Below the pieces are notes generated by a model. The model worked only from the letters and a program-made list of their open reading frames with translations. It was not told where the DNA came from and did not search any database. From NCBI GenBank assembly GCA_025531455.1, contig JAMYHL010000043.1, forward strand, positions 310,001 to 374,000: a stretch of DNA of 64,000 nucleotides, in the 5' to 3' direction. Below are positions 1-12,268 of this stretch, one piece after another. The translations under genes and the position numbers were made by a program. The DNA comes from Apiotrichum sp. Y4204. Its lineage: Eukaryota; Basidiomycota; Tremellomycetes; Trichosporonales; Trichosporonaceae. Each line of letters begins with the position of its first letter. The stretch's first letter is position 1.

Positions 1-1338
1 CCCCGCAGCGGGGCCCATGGTCTTGGTCCCCGTGGCCTTGGCCCCCTGGGGCTGGGAATGAATGTCGGTTGCTGGGCGGGCTTGTGGCCGCGGTCTCGGT
101 TTTGCACGGGTCTCGAGCGGGCTAGCACTCACGGCTAAACGACAAACAAAAACTTGAAGGGGGCCGCAAGGGAGAAAGCTGGCTGAATGCGTACGGGTCT
201 GCTGACGGCTGGTAACGAGCTACCCGCAGTAGCGCAATGGACAGAATTGGGACACATGACAAAGGCGCGCGGGTGCAGCCGAGCAGCCCGCTTACAGAGG
301 AGAGGAACACAGGGCAAAGTGCGGTAGTGTAATGCGGTTTGCGGTATGCAGTACGCACCAGACCCGCAAATACCCACAGGACCCACAGGACCCACAAGGG
401 TGCAATGTCACTGTAACTGGTTTCGGGTCTCGGGGTCTCCGACGCTCCCGATCCGGCGTTCCTCGAACAAAGCCTGCAAAGCCTGCAATGCTGCTCGGAA
501 CGTGACAAATCCATCTCACAGATCTCACCGATCTGGGGATTGTGCAGTCATTGATAGGGAGACACTCCCGACGCCGCGACGCCGCACACGCATTGTTCAT
601 TGAAGGGTCACGCGCCCACCTCGCGCCTCATCACCGCTGCTGTTATGCTACATGCTGTAATGCTGTAATGCTGCCATCCGCCATTCCCCAACCCACTGCA
701 TTCCGCACAATCAGGCCCCGTCCCCTTCGTCGGCTCAACTTCCGTGTCCGAGAACACCGCCGAATACCGCACAGAAGCGATAAACGATCTGGGCCCCCGC
801 GTCAGTGGATACGACAGTACCCCTGGCCCGTGGCCGAGAGCGAGAGCGAGAGCGAGATCTAAGAATATCTAGTGAGTATATCGAGATCTCATCAACTCCA
901 CAACAACGGGGCCCCCGGGCGTCGAGTCCCTGTTCGGCTGACTGATACGAGACGGAGACACCGCGTGATAAACGCCGCAGCTGTGGAACCCTTCCCGTCC
1001 TGTCCGTGTGCAAGAGATCGGAGACACTCCCGCGACATGTGTGCCTGCGCATGGCCCAGCTCGATGAGCGGGCACCCTTCCGGGGCCTGATAAACCAAGA
1101 GGCTTGCGTTCCTGTCAGCGACAGCCACATACGGGAAGACAACATTTCATTGACTATATCTGACTACACGCCAGGTCACTGGGCAAGTTATGGTAATTCA
1201 GATAACTTGCGGACTAGCACGCCCGGCGGCCAATGCCGGCTCACGTCTCTCGATCTCTCGCGATCTCGGGACCCCGCGACGAGGACTAGCCGACCTTTTC
1301 TGACCGAGAGAGCAAGAAAAAGAGAACGCTTGTTCTCA
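1..1338. other. Left-edge region without a supported gene
   Basis: No reading frame here shows domains, plausible splice-linked exons or codon use like the real genes. A short direct repeat (unit ACAGGACCC, about three copies) lies near 374-398. The far right end is the 3' trailer of the minus-strand tRNA-Lys. Confidence 0.6.
1317..1337 (-). terminator. Hairpin and T-run after tRNA-Lys copy 1
   Basis: Read on the minus strand, directly after the tRNA, there is a perfect 6-bp stem (GAGAAC/GTTCTC) with a 4-nt loop (AAGC), followed by five T residues. A T-run is the RNA polymerase III stop signal; the hairpin before it is unusual for a tRNA gene. The same 21 nt follow the second tRNA-Lys at 58228-58248. 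Confidence 0.7.
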
Positions 1339-1420
1339 GCCTCGTATGGGGCTCGAACCCATGACATTTTGATATCTTAGTAGTAAGAGTCAAACTATCT
1401 ACCGACTGATATAACGAGGC
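1339..1420 (-). tRNA. tRNA-Lys (anticodon CTT), with a short intron
   Basis: The minus strand folds as a tRNA: acceptor stem GCCTCGT/ACGAGGC, TGGGTTCGAGCCCCA T arm, and anticodon stem TTTGA/TCAAA. Seventeen bases lie between the anticodon-stem halves, so about 10 nt after position 37 (CTACTAAGAT) are a probable intron. The loop then reads CT-CTT-A, giving anticodon CUU for lysine. The 82 nt are identical to 58146-58227 on the plus strand. The isotype follows from the anticodon placement, and the intron boundary could move by one base. Confidence 0.9.
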
Positions 1421-1808
1421 GACGCGATTTTTTTTCTCGCCGTTGGACAGCTGGGGGAGTGAGGAGGAGCTCCACTGGAGGTCGTTGTCCTGTTGATCTT
1501 GTGTCTGCGCACTGCTGCCGGTACTTGCGTCGCAACTGCTTCACACGCCCAGCCGGATCTGACCCTGCCGTGCGCCTGCCTCGTCACCGTCCCACCGATC
1601 CCACGTCAGGGCCCAGTCACTCGAAACCCGCCGACGACGACTCCAGATCTCCAGAGCTAGACGCGTCCGGCACGCGGGTGCGGTATACTGCGGCAGACAC
1701 GCTATGGACACGCCATGCCTTGCGCAGCCTTGCAGCCACCTCGGCGTTCTAGACCATTCTAGAGTAGCTGCATTCTCGCAGAAGGGCGTTCCGCGTTCTG
1801 TCCAAAAA
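1421..1808. other. Intergenic stretch between two tRNA genes
   Basis: No coding potential is evident. It holds the upstream region of the tRNA-Lys, starting with an A/T-rich run (nine T on the plus strand around 1429-1436), and the short 3' flank of the next tRNA. Confidence 0.6.
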
Positions 1809-1907
1809 GCAGAGTATGGGGATCGAACCCACGATCTTGACCAGACAACTCTGCTGAGCGAACCCAGCCAGCCGGAAAGTCACGCCGTACCACTTGGCCA
1901 ACCCTGC
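1809..1907 (-). tRNA. tRNA, probable Arg (anticodon CCG), with a 28-nt intron
   Basis: The minus strand shows an acceptor stem GCAGGGT/ACTCTGC (one G-U pair), a D arm with GGCCAAGTGGTAC, a TTCGATC T loop, and an anticodon stem TGACT/GGTCA. Ninety-nine bases in total leave about 28 nt of intron after position 37. With U33 placed normally the anticodon is CCG, which reads arginine. The tRNA identity is strong; the isotype depends on my manual placement of the anticodon stem, and a one-base shift would change it. Confidence 0.75.
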
Positions 1908-3463
1908 GGACGAGAATTTCGATTGTGGTTCTTGGAGGCGCCTCGAGAGGGGCGAGATGACGAGGAGGATGTAGATGGAGACACGGCAAGGAGGGTGAGT
2001 CTGTGACTTCTGGACGGTTCGCGTGGTGCCAGAAGCTGCTGTAGCGCGAGCCTCCTGCCGTCTCACTTCTGCGCGCGATACCTGCCCAATTGCGACCGAC
2101 CCCAGAACCCAGAACGCGTCCATGTCGTCAGACCGCGTCCGCGTGATCGTGCGCAGCTGTCGGTGATCGATGAACGCGCACAGGAATTTGGGGAACCCGG
2201 AATCGGCGGGCCGCGCAGTGCGCAGCACGCAGCAGGCAGCACACAGCATGCAGCGCGATACACACTGAGGTCACTGCAAACGGCATGATGACACGCTGCG
2301 ACACGCTGGATGGAGGCATGATGTAATGATCTTGGAGAAGGTCATGCGCGCACTCTGATACTAACATCCCGAAGAGGAATCTGCCATACGCTCCATACTT
2401 TGTTCTTTGCTCAGACTGGCTGAGAGCGGCAGGTGTCGGATCTTCTGAATGTTATTGACAGGACCGGGTCTGGCCATCGTTGCGCGTGGGCAGTGTTCGA
2501 GAACGTCCCCGCGCCGTGCGTGTTTGTGTTCTGCTCGCGAGACTCGCCAGCGCGTTGTCGGACAATTAAGAGGGAATCATCTACCCTCGTGGGCGCGCAA
2601 GAGCGAGGTCTTGGCGTTGGACGGCGGCGGCTGGCTGGCAGTCCGTGGATCGCGGACGGTGAGGCACTTTCGTGGATTAATTACCGTATACCGTGTACTG
2701 TACCACCAGTACACATCTCGTGTGAGCCCCAGACTGCGTTAATTACAGCCTCCCCGGGACATCTCGTATGAGCTTGTGTGCCCCGTCCTGCGGAGCATGG
2801 CCGATGCGAGGCCGCGCGGCCTGGACTTGTGCTCGAGCTCGAGATGACGGTGCCGGATCTCGCTTGCAGTTAGGTTACGGCAGTGACGCATTCCATGCTG
2901 GCCAGACGGGGCAAAACAGGGTATGCATTTGTACACAATGGAGCCCTTGCGGGGAAAGGAGCGCGGTCTGGCCGTCGTTGAGCAGGGCACAAGGTTCGCG
3001 TGCCGCTCGCAGTTGCTGTTTGCATGCATTGTGCCGTGCCGAGGCTGAGATGGGATCGAAGGGATGTGAGCTTGGCGGGGAGCAGCTGTGACAGCGGTGT
3101 CTCAGCACGGGGTGGGATGACATCACGGAGTGACACTCTGGCTTTCACCGACATGACATCACCGCAGCAACACTGGAGTGGGGCATGGGATGGATCCTCT
3201 CCTGCCACGGCACAGCGCGCAGCGTCAACACCCACTGCGCTGTACTTGCTCTTCCACGTATGTGGGGCTGTGGCCGTGGTGAGGACAGAACGAGAACGGA
3301 AACGGGCGTGTGGCTCTCTCGGTCAAGCTCGGTTGCGAGAGAGGATATATAGCTGGTCATCTCAGTGTTCCCCTTCTCCCAACATCGGCATTGCCATCGT
3401 CTTTCAACAACCTCCAAACTCTCTACACCCACCTACCCGTACTACTCGTACCGAACAACCAAC
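1908..3463. other. Intergenic region upstream of the metallothionein-like gene
   Basis: I find no supported gene in this 1.5 kb. The right end contains the promoter of the metallothionein-like gene. I looked for repeated metal-response motifs in the last 400 bp and found none I could defend. Confidence 0.55.
3344..3352 (+). promoter_or_regulatory. TATA box of the metallothionein-like gene
   Basis: GATATATAG lies about 112-120 bp upstream of the chosen ATG at 3464, a normal spacing for a fungal TATA promoter with a pyrimidine-rich leader, which is present at 3360-3460. A TATA box fits a strongly inducible small stress gene. Confidence 0.6.
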
Positions 3464-4095
3464 ATGGAGCAGATCAAGAAGCTCGTCACGTAAGTCCACC
3501 CAATCCCTCACCCTTGCTCCACCTCCAGTTCACTAACATCAGCGGCTGCAAGTGCAAGGAGCCCGAGCAGGGCCCGCAGTGCCCCTGCCTCCGTGGCGGC
3601 TGCCAGTGCCGCACCGGCAAGTGCAAGTGCCCCGGCTGCGCCGGTAAGGTCCACCGCGGCAACGAGTCGTCGTCGTCCTCGTCCTCGGGCGACTCGGACC
3701 AGCTCCGCACCCGCAAGCGCAACAAGCGCCAGCAGCGCCTCGCTGCCGGCGGCGGTGCCGCTGGCATGGGTGGTGCCGGCCACACTGGCGGCATGGGCCA
3801 CACCGGCGGTGTCGGCCACACCGGCGGCATGGGCGGTGCCGGCCAGGGCGGCATGATGGGCGGCGCCGGCCAGGGCATGCACTCGACCCACGCTGGCGGC
3901 CACATGGGCCAGCCCGGTATGGGTGGCCAGATGGGCGGCCAGCCCGGCATGGGCGGCCAGATGGGCGGCCAGCCCGGCATGGGTGGCCAGCACGGTCTCG
4001 GCGGCCAGATGGGTGGCCAGCCCGGCATGGGTGGCCAGATGGGCGGCCAGCCCGGTATGGGCCAGGGCGGCATGGGCCAGGGCCGTCCCCTGTAA
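3464..4095 (+). CDS. Metallothionein-like protein with Gly/Met/Gln repeat tail
   Basis: Two exons, 3464-3489 and 3543-4095, joined by a 53-nt intron (GTAAGT, CTAAC branch, CAG), encode 192 aa. Residues 10-41 hold nine cysteines: four CxC pairs (11/13, 22/24, 29/31, 36/38) plus C41, the signature of fungal copper metallothioneins that chelate Cu(I) or Zn(II)/Cd(II) in thiolate clusters. There follow a run of seven serines with acidic residues (51-61), a strongly basic stretch (64-74), and about 115 residues of Gly/Met/Gln/His repeats. Family knowledge: most fungal metallothioneins are small and end after the Cys core, although Cryptococcus has long ones built of repeated Cys segments. Here the extension is cysteine-free. 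Inferred role: metal buffering, with Met and His in the tail as possible extra copper ligands. The start is set by the leader, the TATA distance and the frame across the intron. Confidence 0.8.
3907..4071 (+). repeat. 30-bp coding tandem repeat (GQPGMGGQMG)
   Basis: Five successive units encode GQPGMGGQMG or close variants; the third is lengthened by an inserted GQHGLG-type segment and the last is truncated. Third-base differences between units show the copies are not brand new. Copy number could vary between strains. Confidence 0.85.
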
Positions 4096-6204
4096 GCCGC
4101 TTCCGTGAGGCTTGCATCGACATCGACCGACATCGACACCAACCCAACACCGACGTCGTCGATCGCCGACTCTTCCGCGCGTTGTGATCCCCGTTCACGC
4201 GCGTTGTACCCCGTCCCCATTCCCCTTCGTATAAAGCAATTTCGTAGTAGTCGCCCGATAACGGGCCTGTCTGAAGTGTGTAGTATGAATTAGTGGCAGT
4301 CTTCTTTTGCAGCAGTGAGCAAAGCAGTGCGCGGGAGCGACGAGCGACGTGTTCATCGTGAGGCTGGCATGTTTGGTGGGATGAAGACCGGGTGGCGTCG
4401 TGTGAGCTCCGCTGCGGGTCGTGTGAACGTGTGATCCCCAAGGAGGGCTCTGCGCTCGTGACCGTCCCGCCTCCTACCTACAACGCGTCATAGTCAGTCT
4501 AGGGAGCTGGGATGTGAAGTGAGGCATGAGAGCCGAAGACCAGAGCTTGAGCCTGAAGGAAAGACGTTTGTGGAGACGGAACATGCGGGACAGAGTTGAT
4601 GTTTGGGTGTCGTGTGAATGAGAACGACAGGTGACGTCACATTACCACAGCCAGTGACCGTGCGACTGGTCTGACCGGTGACGACCGCCGGGCGATGCCC
4701 GCCCCTTCAGCTTACAACGATGTACCGTACCGCATATGCCGTTCGGGCGCTTACACAGGCTTGCATGCGCTTGCACAAGACACGATGGACGGCGTCCACC
4801 GCTGGCTGGGACGAAGTGGAAGTGGACGCCAAAGCTGCCGCGATTGGCGGGGATCACCGACATGTCCGGTGGAGATGGCCGTCCATGGCCACCACGGTAC
4901 CACAGTGCGAAATGCTGTGATGAGCACCGCGCGTCGAAGTGAGTAGATGTTATGAAATCATGAAGTTGGACCGGGATGAGTTGGATGAGTGAAGATCGAG
5001 GTGAAAGAGTCGAGTTGCGAGTCGCCACCCATGGGCTCCGTGCAAACAAGAACGACGAGCACCGCCAGCTGCTGGGCTTTATCTACTCTTTGCGCACGAC
5101 CACTCGGGTCCCCATGTCTGCCATGTCCAGCGGTGACCGTCGCATCCACAGTCCACCATCATCATCATCATCATCAAACCTGCGTCGACATCATGCACCC
5201 TGTCTCGGTGGGAGCACGCGCAATTGCGCGATGCGTGCGCGTACAGCATGGTGAGGATACTAAGAAGGATGATGAGGATGTTGGGGTGGATGTCGCCATT
5301 TCGCCACGACGCCTGGAAGGTGATGTCATTCCTCGATCCTTCTGTGTGCCACTGCCATTACAATCAGAGCGCTCAGAGCCCACAACTACTACTGCTCATC
5401 GAGACTCCAGTCACTTGTCCACCGTGCACAGTACAGAGACCCAGCGGAGCGTCTCTACAGGACACACATGGAGTTTGGAGTCGGAAAGCTGAGAGCTGAG
5501 AGCTGAGAGCTGCGCTTGCGCGGGAAGCAGCACAGCTAGAATCTGGTGCGGGTGCGAGCGTGGCCGCGCACTGATTTCTTTCCGTGGACCAGTCCGAGAA
5601 GATGGATACCGGGACCTATGAACAGGCATGGCTTGATCAGTGTGGAGGAGGCAGTGCGCTGCATGTAATTCCTTGGATCCAGGTCATTACACATTCATCA
5701 TTGACGTCGAGTTCGATGCCAAGCCAAACGAGGCGGTGTGCTCCCCGCTCCCCTTCACTCCTGCACCTCCTCATCGTCTATGTTCCATGCCGTGGCGGAT
5801 CTGATCTCGCGCTTATCTCGCGTGTGACGCGATTAAACCGCGAGGCCGAGACTCCAGCTATTCCATGTCGGGGGATTTCTGGGAACCAGGAAGAAATCAG
5901 TAATCAAGTCAAGATCTGCTCTGCTCTACACTTTATCAACACCCAATGCACTGCATCTTGGTATGGATTGCGACTAGCGCTGATGATACGCGCGGGGCCA
6001 GCCCGCGCGTGAGGGAGGGGGGTACTCGTCCTCTAGGGACGCAACTACCAGGCTGTATGTCGTGCTAATGCTATCACTAATACACAACAGGGATGAGATT
6101 TCGGATGAGATGACCGGAATAGGGGGAATGGGGAGGATGCGGAAATCGTGAGATGAGACAAGTCAAGTGCTCGAGCGGTCGCGCGACCTGATAAGACATC
6201 AAGC
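4096..6204. other. 2.1 kb between convergent metal-related genes
   Basis: The stretch lies between the 3' ends of the metallothionein-like gene (plus) and the LPMO-like gene (minus). No gene is supported. It holds a (CAT)n microsatellite at 5157-5176 and a 7-bp tandem repeat (AGCTGAG, nearly four copies) at 5487-5512. Confidence 0.55.
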
Positions 6205-7775
6205 CTAGGCAAAGTCGCGACGGTAGACGATCGAGCGCTTGCCTGCCGGAGCAGGCTGGCCGATCGGGGCCGGAGCGGCCTTGTTCTTGTTGAAGACCTG
6301 GCCGAGGGCGGAGACGATGGCGTTGGCGATGAGGTTGACGTCGACGCCACCGATGGTATTGGCGTCCTGGGTCTTGGCCAGCTGCTGTGCGACCGGCTGA
6401 GCACCGACGGAGTTCATGCCAGTCTGCTGCTGCTTAGGGTCGGACTCGGGCTCGCACTGCTCATCGGCACTCTCGGGCTGAGGCGGAGGCGTCTGCTGAC
6501 CGACACCCTGGGGGTTGGTGTCCAGCATCGGGTTGTTCTGCTGCTGGGGGCGGTACCGGCCGTGGCCGCCGCCGCCCTGCTGGTGCTTGTGACGGGAACC
6601 GCCGTTGTTGTTGTTGTTGTTGTTCCACTTGTTCCACTCCTTCTTGGGCCGAGTCGGCTTCTGCTGCTGCTGCTGCTCCTGAGGCTTCTGCTGCTCCTGG
6701 GGCTTCTGCTGCTGCTCCTGAGGCTGCTGCTGCTGCTGCTGCTGCTGACCCTGCTGGTTCGTGCCCTGAGTAGGCTTCTGGCTGGGCTGCTCAGCCTGGC
6801 CGTCGAAGATGTCGTCCTGGGCGCCGTCCTTCCAGCCGTAGCGGTCGTTGTACGAGGGAGGTCCATCGTGGGCCTTCTGGACGTTGGCATTCTCGACCTG
6901 GGAGAAGTAGAGCGGCTGCTTGGCACCACTGCAGTCGCCCTCGCCGCAGCGGACGGGGGCCTTGGGCTGGGCGAGCTTGCGGTTGCCGGGGTTGGTGACC
7001 GTGCAGCGGAAGCCGTTAAAGTACATCTCCTCGCCACCGGCCTCCTGGCCGTGGACCCAGCCCCACATGCAGTGGCATCCGCCGGGCGGGCATTCGGGAA
7101 GACCGGCGGGAATCTGGAACTCGGCATCAACATACCACGGAGTGCGGTGGTTGACACTGATGACGACAAAGTCCTCCTGCTTGATGGAGCGAACGTCTGA
7201 GTTGTAGGCAATGGCGATGGCCGAACCCTTGGTCTGGTCGGGGCCCTTCTCGTGGCGTGAGTTGGGGTCATCGGGGCAAGCGTCGCCCTTGCCAGAGGGG
7301 TTGTTGCCCCACTTGGTGTACTCCTTCTTGCACGCGATTTGGGCGTGGGCGGTGCCGCCGGCGGGAAGCTCAAAGAACTTGCCGTCCTCTATGTGATGTT
7401 AGCGACGCGTGAGCTGAAAGGAGAGTAGAGACTGGGACAGAGCGGCAAGCAAGTGGCGCCTTTTGTCCCTCCCAGTCCCCCATTGAGTTGTTTTTCGTCC
7501 ACTCACGAGGGGGCTTGTCAATCATTCCATGGAACCACCACTGGTCCTTCGGAGTCCAGTTGGGGTAGCCAAGGGGGTTGTAGCTCATATAGTCGTCAAA
7601 GCTGTGAACGAGTTAGCTGACGGGAATCACGCAGAGGGTTGTGCACTTGGACCTGTACTTGGTGCACAGTGCCTGTGCCACTTGCCACTCACCCATACAT
7701 CGAGGGGTCCCAGAAGGCGAGGTGGGCCGCCGCCGGGGCAGCCACAGCCGCGATAACACCGAGAGCGCGAAGCAT
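6205..7775 (-). CDS. Secreted LPMO-like copper protein with Gln/Asn-rich tail
   Basis: Three exons (7775-7693, 7601-7507, 7388-6205) give 453 aa with all phases closing. Residues 1-17 are a signal peptide ending AAA; cleavage would expose H18 as the mature N-terminus, as in lytic polysaccharide monooxygenases (LPMOs), where an N-terminal His plus a second His bind copper. Further candidate ligands are H52 (WWFHG) and H140 (VNHR). The core (about 18-256), with the ELPAGG, CHCMWGW and YGWKDGAQDDIF motifs, matches from memory a basidiomycete secreted family related to AA14 LPMOs. Residues about 257-345 are Gln-, Asn- and Gly-rich low complexity. Near the C-terminus is a Lys-Arg site, a possible Kex2 cut. 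Inferred role: oxidative attack on wall or plant polysaccharide, or copper handling. The family assignment is moderate; the activity is unproven. Confidence 0.72.
6601..6748 (-). repeat. Coding trinucleotide arrays (CAG and AAC)
   Basis: On the coding strand, CAG runs (6661-6680 and 6724-6748) encode polyglutamine, and an AAC run (about 6603-6623) encodes polyasparagine in the tail of the LPMO-like protein. They are pure enough to be prone to length change by replication slippage. Confidence 0.85.
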
Positions 7776-10700
7776 CGTGAGATTGAGTTGTGGTAGGGAT
7801 TGGTATAGATAGGTAAGAGTTGGTTTGTAGCTGGTAGTCGACGTCGAGCCGAGTGTTGGGGCTTTAGAGCTTGAGGAGAAAGTCGAAGGTGGCGAGGAGG
7901 TGAGGGGATGCGGATCAACCGAGGAGAGAACGAACGAAGGATGAACACGATCTGGCACCAGTCCAGTCTGTGAACACGGATAAAGAAGAAGAGAATGGGT
8001 GTTGGGGAGGCGAGAATGGGGAGACAAGATGGGTGATAAGATGTGATGGATTATATACTCGCGCGATTTCTGGCCACCGGCCACTGGGCGCCACTTGCTG
8101 TCCCATGACCCAAACGGACGCTTGGCAAAGGAGGGGAAGAGCTCGCGGAGCAGCGGAGAGCACAATGGGCGCTGTGCATGCATTTGCACACAGCTCGTAC
8201 TCGTACTGTGTGCCCGCTTCTGCACACTCATTCTCCGAGGCTCTTGGCGGCCCCGCCCTGAAACACGGCAGTGATCAGAGACATTGGCGGAAAACATGCA
8301 GACGATGCAGATGCACACGCATCGACGCAGAATACACGATGTGTGTCTCGCCGATGTTCTCGCGAAGAGGGGGTGTACGCGTGTTGTCTAAGGTCCCCCG
8401 GAATGAGAAACGCTGGTGCTGGCCTTTGCGTTGTTCACGGAGTGTGCTCGAGGATCTCACACCACACACAGCACTCTCTGTGTGCCCCAATCCTTCCAGC
8501 AAATCCAGCATCTCTCTCCTTCTGCCTCACGCGTCGAGAACACGCTTCAACGCCTCTGCGCCTCTGTGTATGCTTCTCTCCTCAGCCCCCGTATCCTGCA
8601 TGCTCTGCAAGTTGCAACGCACACCAGAGAGAGCAGAGCAATAGTGCTGCACCGCGGTGCCTCCCTTGCATCCGCCCAAAAGGCTTGGCATTTCATTCAG
8701 TCCAGGATGGCCAGGGGAGAGTGCGCACATCACCCACATTGCGCGCGCGCGCGCCACACGGCGACTTTGCACCCCCTAGCTCCCTAGGAACCAGCGCCTC
8801 TTGGCTCTGCCTCCCCCAGCCCCCCCTCGCCAGACTCGCGAGCAGCATGCATATCGCGTCCAGACTCCAGAGCTTATAGTGATCCAGGGGACAGGGGCCC
8901 AGGGGGGGCTTGAATTGAAAGGCTTCAGGACCACGAGAGGGCGAGGCTGGACAAGAGGAAAAAACATCATGAAACGCGCCCTCTTGGCCCTTGCTGCCTT
9001 GCTGCGCCCGCGGATTCCAGCCAACAAACACGTCCCCCAGAATGTCTCACCCATCCTGTTGTTCTGTTCTTCTGTTGTCTCGTATCCATCTGCATCTGTG
9101 CATCTCGTATCCCCGTATCTGTGTATCCGTGCTCGCTGTCCGTGCGGATCGATCGCATGCATCTATTGTGTATCCTGTATCTAATGTGTGTAGAAATCAG
9201 AAAAATATACACCTGGGTGTCTGATTCTGAAGGCGCCAAGTCTCCAAGTCTCCGGCGTCGCCAGCCACAGCCCACCAGACCCTCCAGGCCCTCCAGCCCG
9301 CCAGCCCGCCCGTAAATTTCCCGTCCGCCCGCCATCACGACATGCTCTGCCCCAGTCGCACGCCTGTGAATTAATCCGCGGAGCATCGGGAGCGCCACTC
9401 TGTGTAGAGGTGCAGAGGGCGGAGAGCGGTTAGAACGGGGAGGCAGGGATTGTAGAGACCTGTAGGGCTTGATGGGAATCCGATGCACACACGTACACAC
9501 AGCGGTTGCGCACACCAAAGGGGAGGGGAGACCCGTTTCTCCCCCCCTCTTTTCTTACTCCCACAGAACGGTACAGCCCAGAAACTAGTGTTTACGTGGT
9601 GCTTTACACCATCCCCGAACTCTTACATGCATGCATGCATACATCCCAGGCCCCAGGCCCGAGGCCCCAGTACCTTGCATGCTGATGCCTGATGCTCTGA
9701 TGATGCTACTTCCTACGCGGCGCACAGCTGCGTAGAGGCGGTACATTGCCCTCACCCCGTTTGTTTCTGGTGACCCCCGTGAATCATATGCGACAACGAG
9801 AAGAAAGAAAGAAAAAGTCTGCGGAGCGCAATTATGGTGATCATGCATGCCGAGTGTGCCGCACACCGCGGGCTTGGCGTAATGATGTGCCCCGAATGGA
9901 TGCATAGGCAGAGGTGCACCGGCGTGGCCTGGCCACTGTATCCTGGCCTCGTCGTCGATCGGGGCTCTCTGGGCACGGTAATGTTGGTGGTGTTGCCCGC
10001 TGCGCCGCAGCACATGCCTCACATGGTGTATGATCTTGTCTGTCTGCCCACCGTGGCGCGCATCTGCACCTGCAAGCACATTGTGAGCTGGTGAGGCCGT
10101 CAGCTGCGCTGATGCCATCTTCAAAGCTGCTCCTCACGCAAGATCTGACTTCGACTCGCAGGATCTGCAGAATCCAGTGTACATGCAAACTACACCTCCT
10201 TGCTTTCTATCGCGGTTACTTTGAGCAGTGCTCACAGCTCATGCAGCTCACAGCCCCAAGCACGAGGGGAAAAGTCATCTAATGTCAGCGCACCAATGGC
10301 ACTTTGTCCCTCTCCGTCGCACACACAGCCTAAAAGGGCACGGCTTGGCATTACGGCAGCGCGTTTTCTGGATCGCATGTGAGGTTTCTGTACAACACGG
10401 AACGGAAGGGGTGCGAGTCGGTCAATGTGTGCTTGTAATGTTGCGCTTGGGCGTTGAATGTTGATGTATGGCGGTTGCGCAATGTGAGCCGTGGGGCCAG
10501 ATTCAAAGGTAGACCGCAAGAGCCAACAGCTGAGCAGCTGGGCCCCTGTTCAAGCCCAGTCGAGTTCAGTCGCTCGCCGTGTCCGGGGGTAACGGATCGA
10601 GGTGGGTCAGATGAGTAGCGAGAAATGCCCAGAATCTAGGATGTCCGTGGGTCCAGGTCATTTAGGTCAGGAGCGCCCGAGATAGGTCTGGGCGGTCTCG

Positions 10701-12268
10701 GGACGCCGTCCTCGGGGTGGTCGCGTCCTTCCGTCCCTCTGATATTACGATCGCAGGAACCGGGGTGTGTCCAAGTGATAGACGACGTGCAAGCTCTAAC
10801 TTGGGCAAGGAAGTCCACGCGGGCTCGGCTTGGCACGAGTCGAGTCCGTGGGTCCATGAGGATATGAGCAACAGCATCACGACCTTGCGTACGCGAGGGT
10901 CACGAGGTTTACGAGGTTCACGTACATCTCACGATATCTCACATCATCTCACATCAGTGCCGGGTTCGCGTCAAACCCAATCCACACGTAAAACCCAATC
11001 GCGCGCGCTAGATGGAACATGAAACGCAAGCACAGAAGATGATTAAATGACTAAACCCAAAACTTGCACACCGTGGCCGAGAGTTCCCACTCGGCCACTC
11101 CGGCCACTCCGGCCACCCCGAACGCCAGATGCCAAGCCCGTGTCGGGTCGTGTGCTCCCGAGATGCCGCAACATGCAGCCAGTGAAAGCTGTCCCATGTG
11201 GCAGTGAGTCCCGGCCACTTGGCTCGCCACTTACTCGCCGCTCCTGTTCATGGGAAAGAGGGGGTCGGATACATGAGCCAGGACTACAATCACAGGGAGT
11301 CACGGAAATTGACAAATGAAAAACAGGCCCGACTAGAGCCCGAACGAGGGGGGCGCTATATCCCTCCGAGCTCCCATATCTGCAACCGCTCTGCAGGTGC
11401 AATGGAAAGGGGTACGGAATGGGGTGCGCAGAGGATGGGAGGGTTGCCCATTGCGCTAGTACTCTAGCGAACTGATCGTTAGGTGGAGCATAATGGCCAT
11501 TGTCTGCTGGCCATTCGTCGATTCCTCTGTTGTCGGCCGCAAGACTCCCAACCACCCAGTAGGCCAGTAAGCCGGGTGCGACAAGACCCCACTTCGTACC
11601 ACCCACTGGCTCCACTCCGATACCGCCACCCCCTTCGACATTCCTCCGGATCTGACGCCAAAACCGACATACCAGCCCAGCGTGGCAGAGTGAGACGCCT
11701 GACACTGGCGCCGGTGGTGGCTTGACGCGGTGGGGGGCGCCGACAAGCAAAAGACGGCGACGCGTCGAGTGGCGTTGCGGCGGGGGCCTCGAGGGCGGCC
11801 TGGGATCCTGGGAGTGCTGGGAATGTTGGAGATCACGAATTCGCTTCTTGCTCCCTGCTCTGCCCACTGCGCATCCTAGATTTGTCTCAGCGATCGCGGG
11901 TTATGAGGCATGAGGCATGTCCGTCACCCGCGGCCACGGGCTGCGCGAGACATGGAGAACGGCGGGGTTAGGGAGGGCGTTCTGATACTGGCGGCTTTCT
12001 CGTAGCGAGCACCTGGCCGCGGCCCTGGCTTGGCGGCTTGGTTCCGCAGAGAGAATTGGGGCCAGTCGTCTTGCGATATAGAGTCTGGATACTGGCTCGT
12101 GTCTCGATAACGTCTGATGTTGTCTGCATAGCGACTATCATCGGATGCTCGTCGTATCTTATCATCGCTGGTGTAGCACTTGTCGGGTATGTACAGTGTA
12201 ATGTCCAAATGAAACAAACAGAAGACCACAGGGGACCACAGCATACCACAGGCGTCCTGCACCCGACC
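7776..12268. other. Gene-poor 4.5 kb
   Basis: It begins with the LPMO-like gene's promoter, including a TATA-type element (TATATAA on the minus strand, about 8050-8058, some 280 bp from the ATG). The rest has only short, overlapping, compositionally random frames. The longest, 274 codons on the minus strand at 11043-11867, has no recognisable domain and I do not accept it. Transcripts without long ORFs cannot be excluded. Confidence 0.5.
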